Assembly (NCBI GenBank): GCA_029747015.1
Contig: JAKOGI010003015.1
Span: 1 to 64,000 of the forward strand
Reading direction: 5' to 3'
DNA: 64,000 nt
DNA from: Carnegiea gigantea
Lineage: Eukaryota > Streptophyta > Magnoliopsida > Caryophyllales > Cactaceae
The translations under genes and the position numbers were made by a program. This document shows positions 22,901 through 34,607 of the stretch, piece by piece. A model generated the notes under the pieces. It ran no database searches and was not told the DNA's origin. It saw nothing but the letters and a program-made list of their open reading frames with translations. Every line of letters begins with the position of its first letter. Positions within the stretch are counted from its first letter, which is position 1.

Positions 22901-23172
22901 GTAGCGACAATCATCTTGCAAAATCACTCAGCTCGTAAGAAAACTCGTACCGCAGTATGCGGTAAGCCAAAAAACTGAAAGATTTAGAGAAAAGGTGCTG
23001 GGCAGCAACACTATCGCACTTGACAATCAATGGAAATTAGCCTGCTCACAAGTAAAGAAGATGAGATTTGAAGAACACACAGGAAACACATCAACTAATC
23101 AAAACTAATAAACCCAGCAATACAACACCTTTCTAAATGAAACACACCAAGTCACTTAGTTTTACTACAACG
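22901..23172 (-). other. Probable 3' UTR of the YTH gene
   Basis: This lies directly after the TAG at 23173-23175. No coding signal is seen on the minus strand. The polyadenylation site is not determined, so the left limit is arbitrary. Confidence 0.4.
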
Positions 23173-26100
23173 CTACTTTGGATCGGAGTCGATCGATAGT
23201 TTTCCAGTCAGCTCTGCAAGCCCTGAAACAGCTACCACCTGAGATTCACCCACCTCTTCGCCTTTAGGTTCCATCTCCAGCTGATTCTGCGATCACAGAA
23301 CCCCACTTTTAGACAGAAGAATAAGATGAGGGAAAAGGGGCCCAAGAGGATATGACATGAAACTAAGGGCATAAAAGGACTGATGAGCACCGAAGCAAAA
23401 GACAACCAAAACAGATACAACCCAAGGAATTAACATGGCCAATGGTTGAATAATTTCTGGCTGTTATCATTATATGATTCTACCATTCTTCATGAATATC
23501 TTGTGTTAGTTGCTGAGGGGATGTTTTTGTAGCTAGTAGATGCCTACTTTTACTATACTTTCTGCAGAGGCTACGCCCAACTAATAATTTTTTTTGGGGG
23601 GTGGGGAACAGTCAGGCAGATAGAGGCCAAGACTTACTGGTACAATGCCGTTTCCATATGTCTCTGTCTGATAAGCACCGGGTCTGCTGCTTCTTTTACT
23701 CAGGAGTGCCTTCTCTCTAACTTCGTAGAACTCAAAGTCATCCAGAAGCGAGGTCTTTGCTAAATAATTCTTGAAGATCTTCAGCATCTCTAATCCTTGC
23801 TTCAATCCAACCTAGAAATAGCAAGTTTAAGAACGTATTAGAATTGATTCCTCAAGTATGTTGAGAGGGGGAGAAAAAAATTCAAAACTTAAAACACAGA
23901 AACGACTGTTTGTCACAATCTGAGAAATTGTCATGAAGGAACAAAATGATCAGAGTCAGCATTTCGAACAAGCCTTAAATTTGAACCGTGTCGACTGCAC
24001 ATATAAACGCAATATGAGGGAAAAAGTAACCCGAATTTCCCAACTTGGCCTCTCTGCAGGGTTCTTTTCATTTTTCATGTCCATTTTCCTATAGCTAAAA
24101 CTTCTTGCAGATATAAAACATGTCCATTTTCCTAAGAAGATCATTTTGGCAGAAAGACTTTCTTTCTCCTGACTGCCAAACACACCATAGATAAATGACT
24201 CCATGTTAAACATCAGTGGCACTATAGGCTGGAGCTCTCACTTGGACCTCACCCAATCAGACAGGACGATAGATGGTAACATATCAGTTTTAAAATCTGA
24301 TTCAAAAATTATCAGCTTTCACCGGCTGCCCTCCTCACAGCACTGCCAAACTCAATGATGATTGGTGATGGCTCCGTTTCAAGCAGAGGAATTCGTTATT
24401 AAACACTCTGCTCAATTGAAAAGCCCAGCATGAAAGAGAAGACTACTTCAGTGTTTATTGGTCTATGCTAGTTAGGCAATAGCACTTATTTATAGGGGCA
24501 GTCCATCCCAACCAACCCTTCCCCCTTCCCCTAAAATACACGCACGCGCACACACGAGGGGTAAAAAAGTTTGCCTTTCGTCTAGGAGCAACCAGAATCG
24601 AGCGAACTGTCAACGCCATTATCACAATGTATGCAACCTTATCCCACCGAAAAGGTTTAGACAAGCTGTTTTGTTGGAACGTAGATTTCAGACAGAGATA
24701 TCGACTACCCAGCACTTACAACACTACGAAAGAATAAGGGTAGTTTAGTGAAGATTCTGCTTTAGTTCATTACTTCACTACAGTCCCAAAGCTAAAAATA
24801 TTTTTCTCAGTGCAAAAGAACAACTGAAGTAAGAAAATCTAATACGCATTTCTGCCAGTCAAACTCAACTGATTTGCCAATATATGGATTTCTCTCTGAC
24901 ATGCTCTAGCAAATGAAGCGTGCAGGAAAGGAGCACACATTCGATTTCAATTGCATCCAAGAGCAGTAGTCATACAGATATCGGATACCAATGCCCATTG
25001 ACAATGAAATAAAAATTCATTACCTCCTGGGTGTCCCGAGTATAAGTGACTGGCCTATTTTCATTGTTTTCAAGAAGAATATGCCTCAACAGAGAATTTG
25101 GGATGTCTTTTACTATGTGCCACTTCACCGGGAAGAATCCACTCCATTTGTCAAGCTGCCAGAAATCCATACTCTTGTTGAAATCTACATTGCCTATCAT
25201 CTCTGCCACTCCAACAAACTGACCACTTCCATTAACCTGTAATTTCAGCCACATGTGCCAATAAGTTTCCACCAGAAATCAAACATTCAAGTGACTAACA
25301 GTTTGTTTGCATCATTTAAGTAATCTCTTGAACTTGTGAACAAAGATCTAGACTCAATAAGCAAGTTCACGGCTTCATCAAACAGTGCAACACCAAATTA
25401 AGCAATTTTTCTTTTTTTCCCTTCGATTAGCATCCGCAGCCCCCCCCCCCCCCGGGGGGGAAAAAAAGAAAGAGAAAACACAAGTCCCCAAAATAAATAA
25501 TACAGACAGTCATATTGTCATTCATGCAATACTAAATGACGAATTGACTGACCGAATAAATGGAACTGTCTATGTACTCCCCTGTCTGTCATAAAGTTTG
25601 CATTTTGCAATATCCAAAAAATATGATAAGGAAATAAACATAACCAAGTGTTCATTACAGTATCTAGCAAAGGTAGCCCATACACAATACAAATGTGAAG
25701 AAGATCACCTAGATCTCAAAAGGTGTTTTCCCCAATTTTAACCGAAATTTGAAATTCAACCAAAACCTACCTAAAGTTCCTGAACCCAACCTAACTATTC
25801 CCAATCAAAAAAGCCTGTATTTTCATGAAAAGTTTATTGGATGCACAAGTTGAACCAAACATGCAAAATGACCAAAGGGCAAAGGGAAACCATAGTCAAT
25901 TGGAAATACCATCCACAAAAGTTCTTACAAGCTGGAATCAATCTTACTCGGAAACCAAGTGCCATTTTCCAAGCCTACCTAATTCCAACATCTTATGGAC
26001 TGAAATCCTAATGGTTGGGCAAAGGAGGACTGTCATATAATATAGTATGCAAGCAATAATTATTGAAAGGCAATGCAAAATACATCAACACAAGAATACA

Positions 26101-29100
26101 ACCTCTAATCATATCTCTCTGTCGCAATTGTATTTAAGTGCTAAAAGATTTTATTTGAATACTTACAGAAAAGAAAAGGAATATTGGACACTGTGTGCCT
26201 GTTTCAGCGGCCTTCACCTCTACATCATGGAACGCTGCATCCAGCTTCTTGTTCCCGTTTGCAGTGCTTGACCAGACATCATACTTGAGGCACTTGTGAA
26301 CATCATCTTCACTATAAGATTTGATGACATAAAACCTTGCATTATCATAGTCTGTCTGGAACTCTGCCAAGTTATATTTATCTTTCTGAACCACCAAGCC
26401 TCCTTGCTCGTTTTCAGATGAAGTAGAACTGCTCCTCTTGTCGCCTCTTGGTCCGCATGTTAGTTCAGTTGGTATTTCAAAATCTGTTTTTCTGTTGGGC
26501 CTTAGTTTATCATTACCATTCCAAACTCTTGCATTAGATCTGTAGCCCATGGAACCATTATTTGCATATGGACCTCGTTTCTGGAAAGGTAACGACTGGA
26601 AATTCCCAACAGGATGATAAGCATTTGCAAAGCCAGCTGACTGAAAATTTGAACCTGACTGAGTAAACATTGAGAAGAAAAACAGATGTATCTAAGTACG
26701 GTACAAAGCATATCTGACGCGGGAACAACTATATGAGAATAGCAGTATTTGAATTAACTTAGCATCAGGATGAGACAGGCCCAGACTAAAGAAAGGGAAA
26801 AAAAAAACAAAAACTAGCAACTCATCATCCTGTTATATACATAATTCCTAAATTCAATATTTGTTCAATACGATTATAGTAACCAATTACCACTGTCTTC
26901 TAAATAACAGCCAGCTGCATTCCAAATGCACAACATACCAGGGGCAAATGACATGCAGACATACCTAATGATTCGGTCAGCCTATGGCTTCAAACAGAAC
27001 TAAAAAGACGTCAATTAAATATTAAAGACTCAAAATGACAATAAACATACACACAGCAGCAGCAAAACATATTTCTGTAACAGCACACCCAGCAAGGATG
27101 CACACTGGATGCAAAACTACCTGTTCTAAATAGCAAGGGTATTACTATTGACATGTTGTGATCTCCCCTCACTCTAAGTAGGACACAATGTATTGCAACA
27201 CCTAGCAGATCAGCATTAACTAGCCAAATAGTAAGAAGTGCTTTGGCAATTGGCAGGGAGGAGATGGTGTCCTAAGAAAAAGCAGCTTTGACTATCATCT
27301 TTCAAGAAATTTCTTAAGAAACGGGAGTTATGATTGAGAACCCCCCCCCCCCCCCCCCAACCGAAAAAAAGACCAGAAACATTAAAAAATTAAAAAAATG
27401 ACAAAAGAAATCCCTGCCAAAGACTCGTGAGAAGAATTCAGAAATTACGGTGCTGCGAGCTTGGGGAAGGAATATTATTGCACCTTGTTCAATGGTTTAA
27501 GGGGTTGAGAGTCAAACTTGGGCCGGGCAACGTTGGCTGTGGCAACATATTGATGTGATTTCGGATCTGAAGACACTGTTGAGTTCTTTCCAATTGCAGG
27601 GCCATACAATTTTGAAGGTTTTATGCCATTAGACCTCGCCACAGTAACAGGAGATGGAGCAGAATTCAAAGCTCCAGAGGTGGCAGTTGATCCATTCGAG
27701 GCATTCCCAAGATAATTTACATCCCAAGCATAACAAGGAAGAGCTTCCGTCCCATATGTGACAGGAGCTTGAAGATACCCAGAAGATGTGAAGTATGCTG
27801 GACTAACACACTGTCCATCAGCTCCAACGAAAGCCCCAGCAGCATAAGGATTATAGCCATGCATGTAATAAGCCATTGAAGTATGATCTGGCTGCACACC
27901 CTGTTTTGCAAGAGGAAAGCTATGTGAGAAAAATCACTTTAAAGTTAATCCATGGATTAGCAATACCATTAAAAAAAAATTATCTTAAAGCATTGTTTCT
28001 TGAAAATGGTGCCAATATGGCCAGCTGAGTGTACCATTGAAGAATTATTTCTCCCACCATCTGATTGACCAAAAGACCCATTGTAACCTGCCACAAATTG
28101 GTTATCACTGTCAGTGAAAATTCACACGTTGGAAGGCCTGCACACAGATTGATGGATCTAACTGAAGTGGGAAAATCACCGTAAGCAAACAACGAAGGTT
28201 TCACGGGCATCATTCATTCATCACTAAGGGTTGTTCTTTTCGTTTGTAAATAGGGTTGGTAAATGGATGAAATTGGTAAAGATTAGTGGAAGCTAGTAGA
28301 AGTTGGTATTTTTTGACAGAGATTGTATGAGTTGGTTAAGGATAGGAAAAATTGGAAGAAGTTGGTAAAAGTTGATAGAAGTTGGAAGAAGTTGGAAGAT
28401 GTTGGCAAGAAATGTGAATGAGTGGGGATTTCTTAGTAAAATTTTTGAAGGAGACAAGTAGAAGTTGGTACAAGTTGGTTAGAGCTGAAGAGAATTAGAA
28501 TTTTTTTGTCAGAACTGATAGAAGTTGGTAAAAATTGATAGAAATAAGTAAAAATTGGCAAAAGTGAATTTACCAACGAAAAGAACCAGCCCTAAGGCAG
28601 ACAATGGGAACACAAAAACACATTATAGAGTCAAAGTTGCAGCACTACATCTTTAGATTCTCTACTAACATTGTCATTTATGTTTCCCTTTCTCATTTAC
28701 TTCAAACTTCAAAGTGATCTATGCCTCTACACTTTATTTGATGCTTAATGGCATTTTCAAAATTCACTTTCAAAGCAGGCAATTAATTAATGCCCTTTAC
28801 TGTGGGGGGAGAAAATCACAATACTACTTTCAGACAGCATTAATTCTTGTCAAACTATTTTTCTCAGCAACAAAGCTACTAAAACATTTTTCTTAGAGTG
28901 CTCAAAGCAGAAGGCTTACAGGACTCTATTCACATCAATTATGTACGTTAAACCCTTAACCATCTTTTTCGCTGTAATAGCTGGCAGCATCAAACTCTGC
29001 TCCCACTACATGTGTACAATCATTGAAAACTAAAGACAAGATTGCAAGGGCAAAAACAGGCATTGTTTATAGCCATTACAACAATCTGGGGACAAAGTAT

Positions 29101-30632
29101 TAATGACATTTGTTACTCCTTTCCAGCTGTAATGATCTGCCCTCTTTCTGAACCATTAAAAACCCAATGTGGGCCACTCTGTCAGCTTGAGTTATACCAG
29201 ACTAAAAGCAAAACACTTCTCTATAATGTTCTCTGCTTCTTTTCTATGAGTAGGAGGTAGTCAGTGGTTTTTAAATCTGTAGTATAATGGAACCACCCTC
29301 TCTGCACTTTACCTTCTGTAAAGCCGCTAAATTTGAGCCTCCAATACCTTGGCCTAGAACAAGGTATTTTATTTGGAAAGAGGAACTATTGGAATTGGGA
29401 TTCAGACTTGGAATTAGCGCTAATGGTCAATATTTGTAGTCAGATCCACCTACATGACTTCATCAAGGACATAAACTAATAAACAGTAACAATTACGCAT
29501 ACCGCATAATGTGTAAGCAATATTTGCAATTAGATAATAAAAATCAAGTCCTTCACTTTTCCAGCTATCTGCTCTGTTCACCCAATCTAAACTTTTCATC
29601 GAATACCTTCTTTCTCCAAGAGGACATAATAGGTAATAGATACTGTTAAACAGCAAGGGATCTAACCTGGGTAATAATAATTATAATAACTGGTGGGTTG
29701 GTTGAAAACATCTTTCTCTTCAACTGACTCCTGCCCATCTTTGCCCCTAATTTTAGAGGCAGTATGCTCTGCAGCTGTGGTGCAGTCAGATGGAACTCCA
29801 TTTTCAGTTGCCACCTAGTCAATAACATAAAAAGTTTCAATTGAGTTTTACTCCAATAGCAACAAAAACACGTGTCCGTTTATTTCAGTCGAAAAGGAAA
29901 TTTCTTTTATCTACAAAAAAAATGTTCGATGTGGAAAGAAGTACACAAACTAATCCAGTTATTTTCTCTAGGGAATTAAACAGGTGCATATATAGTAAAA
30001 ATCCAAATTTTAAGTTCTTACACAACTGCTATCTCATTTGTGCATAAATCACATATGAAGAAAATTTCCTCCATTAATATGGGGAAAATTCTTCAAAATC
30101 CCACTGAAAATAGAAGAGTTTGGATTTCATGGCTGAAACTAACATTTGGAACAAAGGTGTAGGCATTTCAGCCAACCACAAAATGCATATTGACGCAATC
30201 CCTAAAAGTTCCCCTGCTTACAATGCTATTTCCACATAGAATTGAAAAGCACTCTGAATCCTCCCATCCACTGTATGACCCAAATAGTCTCTCTATGCAT
30301 TCATCACATGAAGTTTGAGCACATAGGCAAGGTCAACCAACTTTATTCTGAGTGCTCTTTACATATATAAGTCGCCATTTATCCATATACATTTGATGAA
30401 TAGAGAAGTCCAAGCAGCCTTGACAACATAAATAGCAAAACATGGCATGTTGCATATAGATAATACAAAGTCCAAGCAGCCTTGACAGCATAAATACAAC
30501 ATGGCATGTTGCATATAGATAATATACGATCAAACAATAAGCAGCAAGATTCAAGTATTATCAAAGATACATAGGCATTTAACATACCATTGCCTCCTCT
30601 GCTGTGTTGGAAACAGACATGCCATTGTCCAT
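23173..30632 (-). CDS. YTH-domain m6A reader, plant ECT (YTHDF-like) family
   Basis: Eight exons join without a stop: 30588-30632, 29667-29814, 28035-28087, 27484-27900, 26167-26658, 25024-25236, 23638-23811 and 23173-23286. They encode 551 residues, all with GT-AG junctions. ECT proteins bind N6-methyladenosine in mRNA through the C-terminal YTH domain, here about residues 329-466. It contains [37 protein letters not shown] and [10 protein letters not shown]. Trp350, Trp411 and Trp416 fit the three-tryptophan methyl-adenine cage. The N-terminal half is disordered, Tyr/Asn/Ser/Gly-rich ([25 protein letters not shown]), as is usual for the low-complexity region of ECTs. The start was chosen because the spliced upstream leader has an in-frame TAG and no ATG. 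The donor of exon 3 (ATG|GTACAC) is the weakest junction. The exact ECT number cannot be assigned by eye. Confidence 0.93.
28228..28592. mobile_element. Tourist-like (PIF/Harbinger) MITE in an intron of the YTH gene
   Basis: The ends GGGTTGTTCTTTTCGTTTG and CAACGAAAAGAACCAGCCC are inverted repeats, flanked on both sides by TAA (28225-28227 and 28593-28595), the usual 3-base target duplication of PIF/Harbinger elements. The interior is a run of gaagttggtaaaa-type repeats and is strongly purine-rich on the plus strand. There is no coding capacity. It sits in the intron between coding exons 2 and 3, about 140 bases from the acceptor of exon 3. Confidence 0.85.
30407..30526. repeat. 62-bp tandem duplication in intron 1 of the YTH gene
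   Basis: agtccaagcagccttgaca recurs at 30407 and 30469, each followed by the catggcatgttgcatatag segment. The second unit is slightly shorter. It appears to be a simple local duplication. Confidence 0.9.
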
Positions 30633-32172
30633 TCCTTTAGCTGGATTTAGAAGTCAAGAAACACAACTCGATAATTTTTCATGAAGGACCATCACCCAAA
30701 AAAGAAAGGGGGAAAAAACTCTGCTAAGCACCGCGCCACTTCAATCAACTAAGAACCTTGGTGAAAAGACACTGAAATTATGTAAACAATACAAAGCTCC
30801 ACTTGACATTTGAAGCAATATTTGGCATTGCGATTCACCAAATGAGTTCAGAAACATACATCAACAAGATTATCAGATCAAATGGTGCATCTCCGTTTGC
30901 ATGAACAGGTACAACCACAAGTCAATCAAGTAGACATAAACTACCCATGTCCTCATCTATATCTACACATATCTCTAAAATCATTCTAAGAAGGGCAAGA
31001 AATAAACATTACCCAAAGACTTAATCTACAAGTTATGATCCAACCACCAAATCTATCAAATTTTCAAACCACTTTGGAAGCTACAAAGGGGGGAGGAGAT
31101 TGACCCACCAGCAACTGATTTGCAAAGATGAAAATAGATCTACAACAAAGGATACATTGCTCACTGAGCTTTTCACAAACCATCTTTCCTCCAAGGATCA
31201 CCTATGTCAGAGATGAGAAAAACAAATGAAAGAAGTAACATTAGAGGATAATTACAACACAAAATTCCCCATTAATAAAATACATGTTTTCTGGATAATA
31301 TATTTAAGAACAGGGGGAATAGGTAAACAACCCTTTTCTTCCCTAACTTTGTGACTCAATACATGGAAAGATGAGAAGACCACTAGATATAGAATAAACA
31401 GTTTTCAACCAAAAAAAAAGGGTATCACTTTTCATCTAAAGCCCAACTCCGTAGAGGCAAAAATATATTTAAAGAAAATTGTAAATACTGGCCATACACA
31501 AGAAAAGATCAAGCAACAAGGTAGTGGGAGGCAATGAAAGGTTCGATTCTGCATCACTAATCAAGGTAAGAAAAAGTTTCTTTCTTTGTGACAATGACAG
31601 GAGATGTTTCTGCTGATATTCAACGGAGATTTTTATAAGAAATCCAAAAAGATCATAGACACAACTTCCAGAAAACGACAGGTGCTGAAACTTCTTCAGC
31701 TAGAATTCCTTAGCTGTGAAGACAGTTGAAGATGACAAAACTCAGGAAAAAAGAAAACAATACAAGATGGCATTTTTGACGATTTGCTAAGAAAGGTAAG
31801 CCTAAAAACTCCCACCAAAAAAAAAAAAAAAACACCCTCAAGACCATTAAATTTATCAAAAACACAACTAAGATCAATAGCAATGATGAGCAGCTCACTG
31901 AAGATCAGAAAGTTATCTTTAAATCAATATTCCTTTTTTTCTCACTAATCAAACAAGTCTCAAACAATATTGTGACAATCCAACTTGACTAAAGAGCAAC
32001 CAAAACCAAAATTGAAATGAGCAAAAAGCCAATTCTACACTTTGAACAAACAATCGCGCAGATCAAGACAACCCAGATACTACCAATAATTGAGTTGATC
32101 TTTAAAGCAAGAAAGAGAAAAGAAAGTTAATAATTAATTTTACAGAAAAGAATGCACAAGAGAGAAACTAAC

Positions 32173-32315
32173 CTGAGAAAAACTCCGATCCAGAGACACC
32201 CAAATAACCAGGTGATCTGATAAGCTAAACCTCTACTTCCCAGACGATGGGAAACCACTATTTTCGGGTGAAAAAGGGCTTCCCACAAGCAGGAAGGAGG
32301 GAAGAAGAGAAAAAG
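32173..32315 (-). other. 5' UTR exon of the YTH gene
   Basis: A donor TTCTCAG|GTTAGT lies at 32171-32175. The acceptor just before the start-codon exon is AAATCCAG|CTAAAGG near 30640. The upstream limit is set only by the TATA box and is approximate. Joined to exon 1 it carries a TAG in frame with the ATG and no upstream ATG in that frame. Additional leader exons between 30640 and 32170 cannot be excluded. Confidence 0.55.
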
Positions 32316-32340
32316 AGAAAGAACAAGGTGGCAACGAAGA

Positions 32341-32354
32341 AAATATATAAAGGG
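32341..32354 (-). promoter_or_regulatory. TATA box of the YTH gene
   Basis: The minus strand reads CCCTTTATATATTT about 30-40 bases upstream of the presumed leader exon. The palindromic transposon complex begins about 200 bases further upstream. Confidence 0.55.
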
Positions 32355-32549
32355 ACGGGGGAAAAAGGGGAGTCAACTTGGGGGCTTTGGGGAACAGGAA
32401 GTGCGTTTTTGGGAACCTAAAACCCTTGAGTTTTGATCCAACGGTTTAAATTATCCCTGGCGTTGGCACTCACTCGTTTTTATCCGACCGACTCTCTCTG
32501 ATAGCGGGAGTTAGCCGTGAACACAACAATGGCGTCGTATGCATGTTTA

Positions 32550-34607
32550 GGCCATGTGTTTTTTTTGTAGGTATATTATAAATGTGGAATGGAAAGTTGG
32601 AGGCATGGAACAAAAAAGAGTAAAAAGAAGTGGATAACAGTAGTCTATTGTATATAGGAATGGAAAAAAGTGAAAAAAAGTTGATGAAAGTGAGAAGAAG
32701 TGGGAAGAGGTAAGGTTTAATTAGAGTGCTGATATTTGTTAATTTTATTTTTATATTAAAAATATATTATTTATGTTTGCGTTAGTAATCAAAAATTCAT
32801 TATTCGTGACAGAAATTTTAAATATGTTTGTTTTTTTGTGTAATAAAAAAGAATGTTATATTTTTTTCGTTAATGATCAAATATTCGTTATTTGTGAAAC
32901 AAATTGCAGATATATTATTTTAATGATCTATTTATGAATTTTTTTTTTGCATTCTTAGCCAAATATTCATTATTCATGATACAAATTCATAATGGTTATA
33001 TTCTTTTCGTGGTTTAATAGACTCATCCTACTTCTTCCCACTCTTTAAAATAAATATTACTCATTCACACTCCTTCCTACTTCTCCTCACTTCCACTCAT
33101 TTTTTTCCCACTTCGCTTCACTACTAATTCCTATATTTTGAAAACTTGTCTAATTTATGTAATTATGTATATGAGTATTATAATTAGAATTAACGAAATA
33201 TTTTTTAATTTCTGTATTGTTAACCAAGTATGCTTTACTCATAACACAAATTGTAGATGTTTTCTCTTCTATATATTGAAGAGATATTTATTTTTTGCAT
33301 TGTTAACCAAATATTTGTTATTCGTGAGACAAATTGTAGATGCTTTTTTTGTATATTGAAGAAATAATTTTTTTCGCGTCTCAATTATGCCGATAATTCA
33401 ATAACAACAAACAAATCCTCCACTAGATATGCTAACTTATGGGAGCGAGCAGTTAGTTTATGCTCAGGAAAGGCGTTGACGATTTGGCGGCGAGTAGAGG
33501 TATGGCGGTGAGTAGTCGACGGCAGGTAGAAGCGTCAAACAAACACAAATTGAACATAGGCGAGCAATCGATGGCGGGCAGTAGCAATTCTGAGTGAGGA
33601 CGATTGTATGGCGACCCAGGCACGAGGGCGACCACGGTCCGACGGCAGGTACCGGACGGCGGCGAGGACGGCTCCATAGGGACCAGTCAATAATCTGGCA
33701 GGCGAGTTTGAGAGAGAAGAGGATAAGAGTAAGGAGGGGTTTGAGAAACAAGCAATGTTTGAATGTTAGTGAGGGAAGAGGTAGATTTTTTGAAATAATT
33801 TGTCAGAAAAAGGATTGTATTTGAATAAGGATAGAATATGTTATTATTATTTTATTTCATAACTTTTTATATATCTAACACAAATAATAAAAACGTTTAA
33901 TGAATATAAAGAGCAAATAATATATCTACAATAACCCTCACGAATAATAAAATTTCAATTTACATATACACAAAAAAATTAATATATTTGCAATTTGTGT
34001 CATAAATAACTAATGTTTGGCTAAGGACGAAAAAAATTAATTTTCATAAATAAACCACAAGAATAAAACATCTGTAATTTGTGTCACGGATAACGAACAT
34101 TTGGTTAACAATGAAAAAATTAAAAAATATTTCGTTCATACACAAAAGAATTTAACACATCTGAAAATTCTATCACACATAATGAATTTGTATCATAAAT
34201 AATAAATATTTGGTTAAAAAAGTAAAAATAATCATAAATAGACCACTAAAATAATATTTACAATTTGTGTCATGAATAACGAATATTTGGTCACCAACGT
34301 AAAAAAAAATATAACAATATTATTTACTATATTAAAAAAAAAAAACAAACACATCTAAAATTTTTGTCACGAATAATGAATTTCTGGTTACCAACGCAAG
34401 ACATAAATAATATTTCTTAAATGTACAAAAGAAATTAACTAATATTAACACTCCAGCTCCATCTTACTCCTTCCAACTTCTTCCTACTTTCACCCACTTC
34501 TTCTCACATTTTCCCAAGCTCAAATACAACAAACTCCTCCTATCCACTTTCACCCACTTCTTTCTACTCCTTCCCATTTCAAACTTGCAACCAAAAAGGA
34601 CATAGCC
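32550..34607. mobile_element. TIR-like element in front of the YTH promoter
   Basis: The left end ggccatgtgttttttttg and the right end ccaaaaaggacatagcc are inverted relatives. Both are followed inward by GAAGTGG/CCACTTC-type blocks and by an attcattattcgtgaca segment (32800 on the plus strand, 34375 in reverse). No transposase and no clear target duplication are seen. It overlaps the larger palindrome at 32975-36083, so the two are nested or derive from one rearranged element. Confidence 0.5.

Noticed and set aside
31090..31205. An additional YTH exon with ATG (MVCEKLSEQ) upstream of the chosen start
   Set aside because: An acceptor-like CATAG precedes it, but joining it to the start-codon exon has no supporting homology. 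It could be a leader exon at most.
33453..33824. A protein-coding gene in the GC-rich block upstream of the YTH gene
   Set aside because: Three overlapping short frames in different phases, no intact start-to-stop gene, and a mirrored copy at 35070-35390 show it is a captured fragment inside a transposon.
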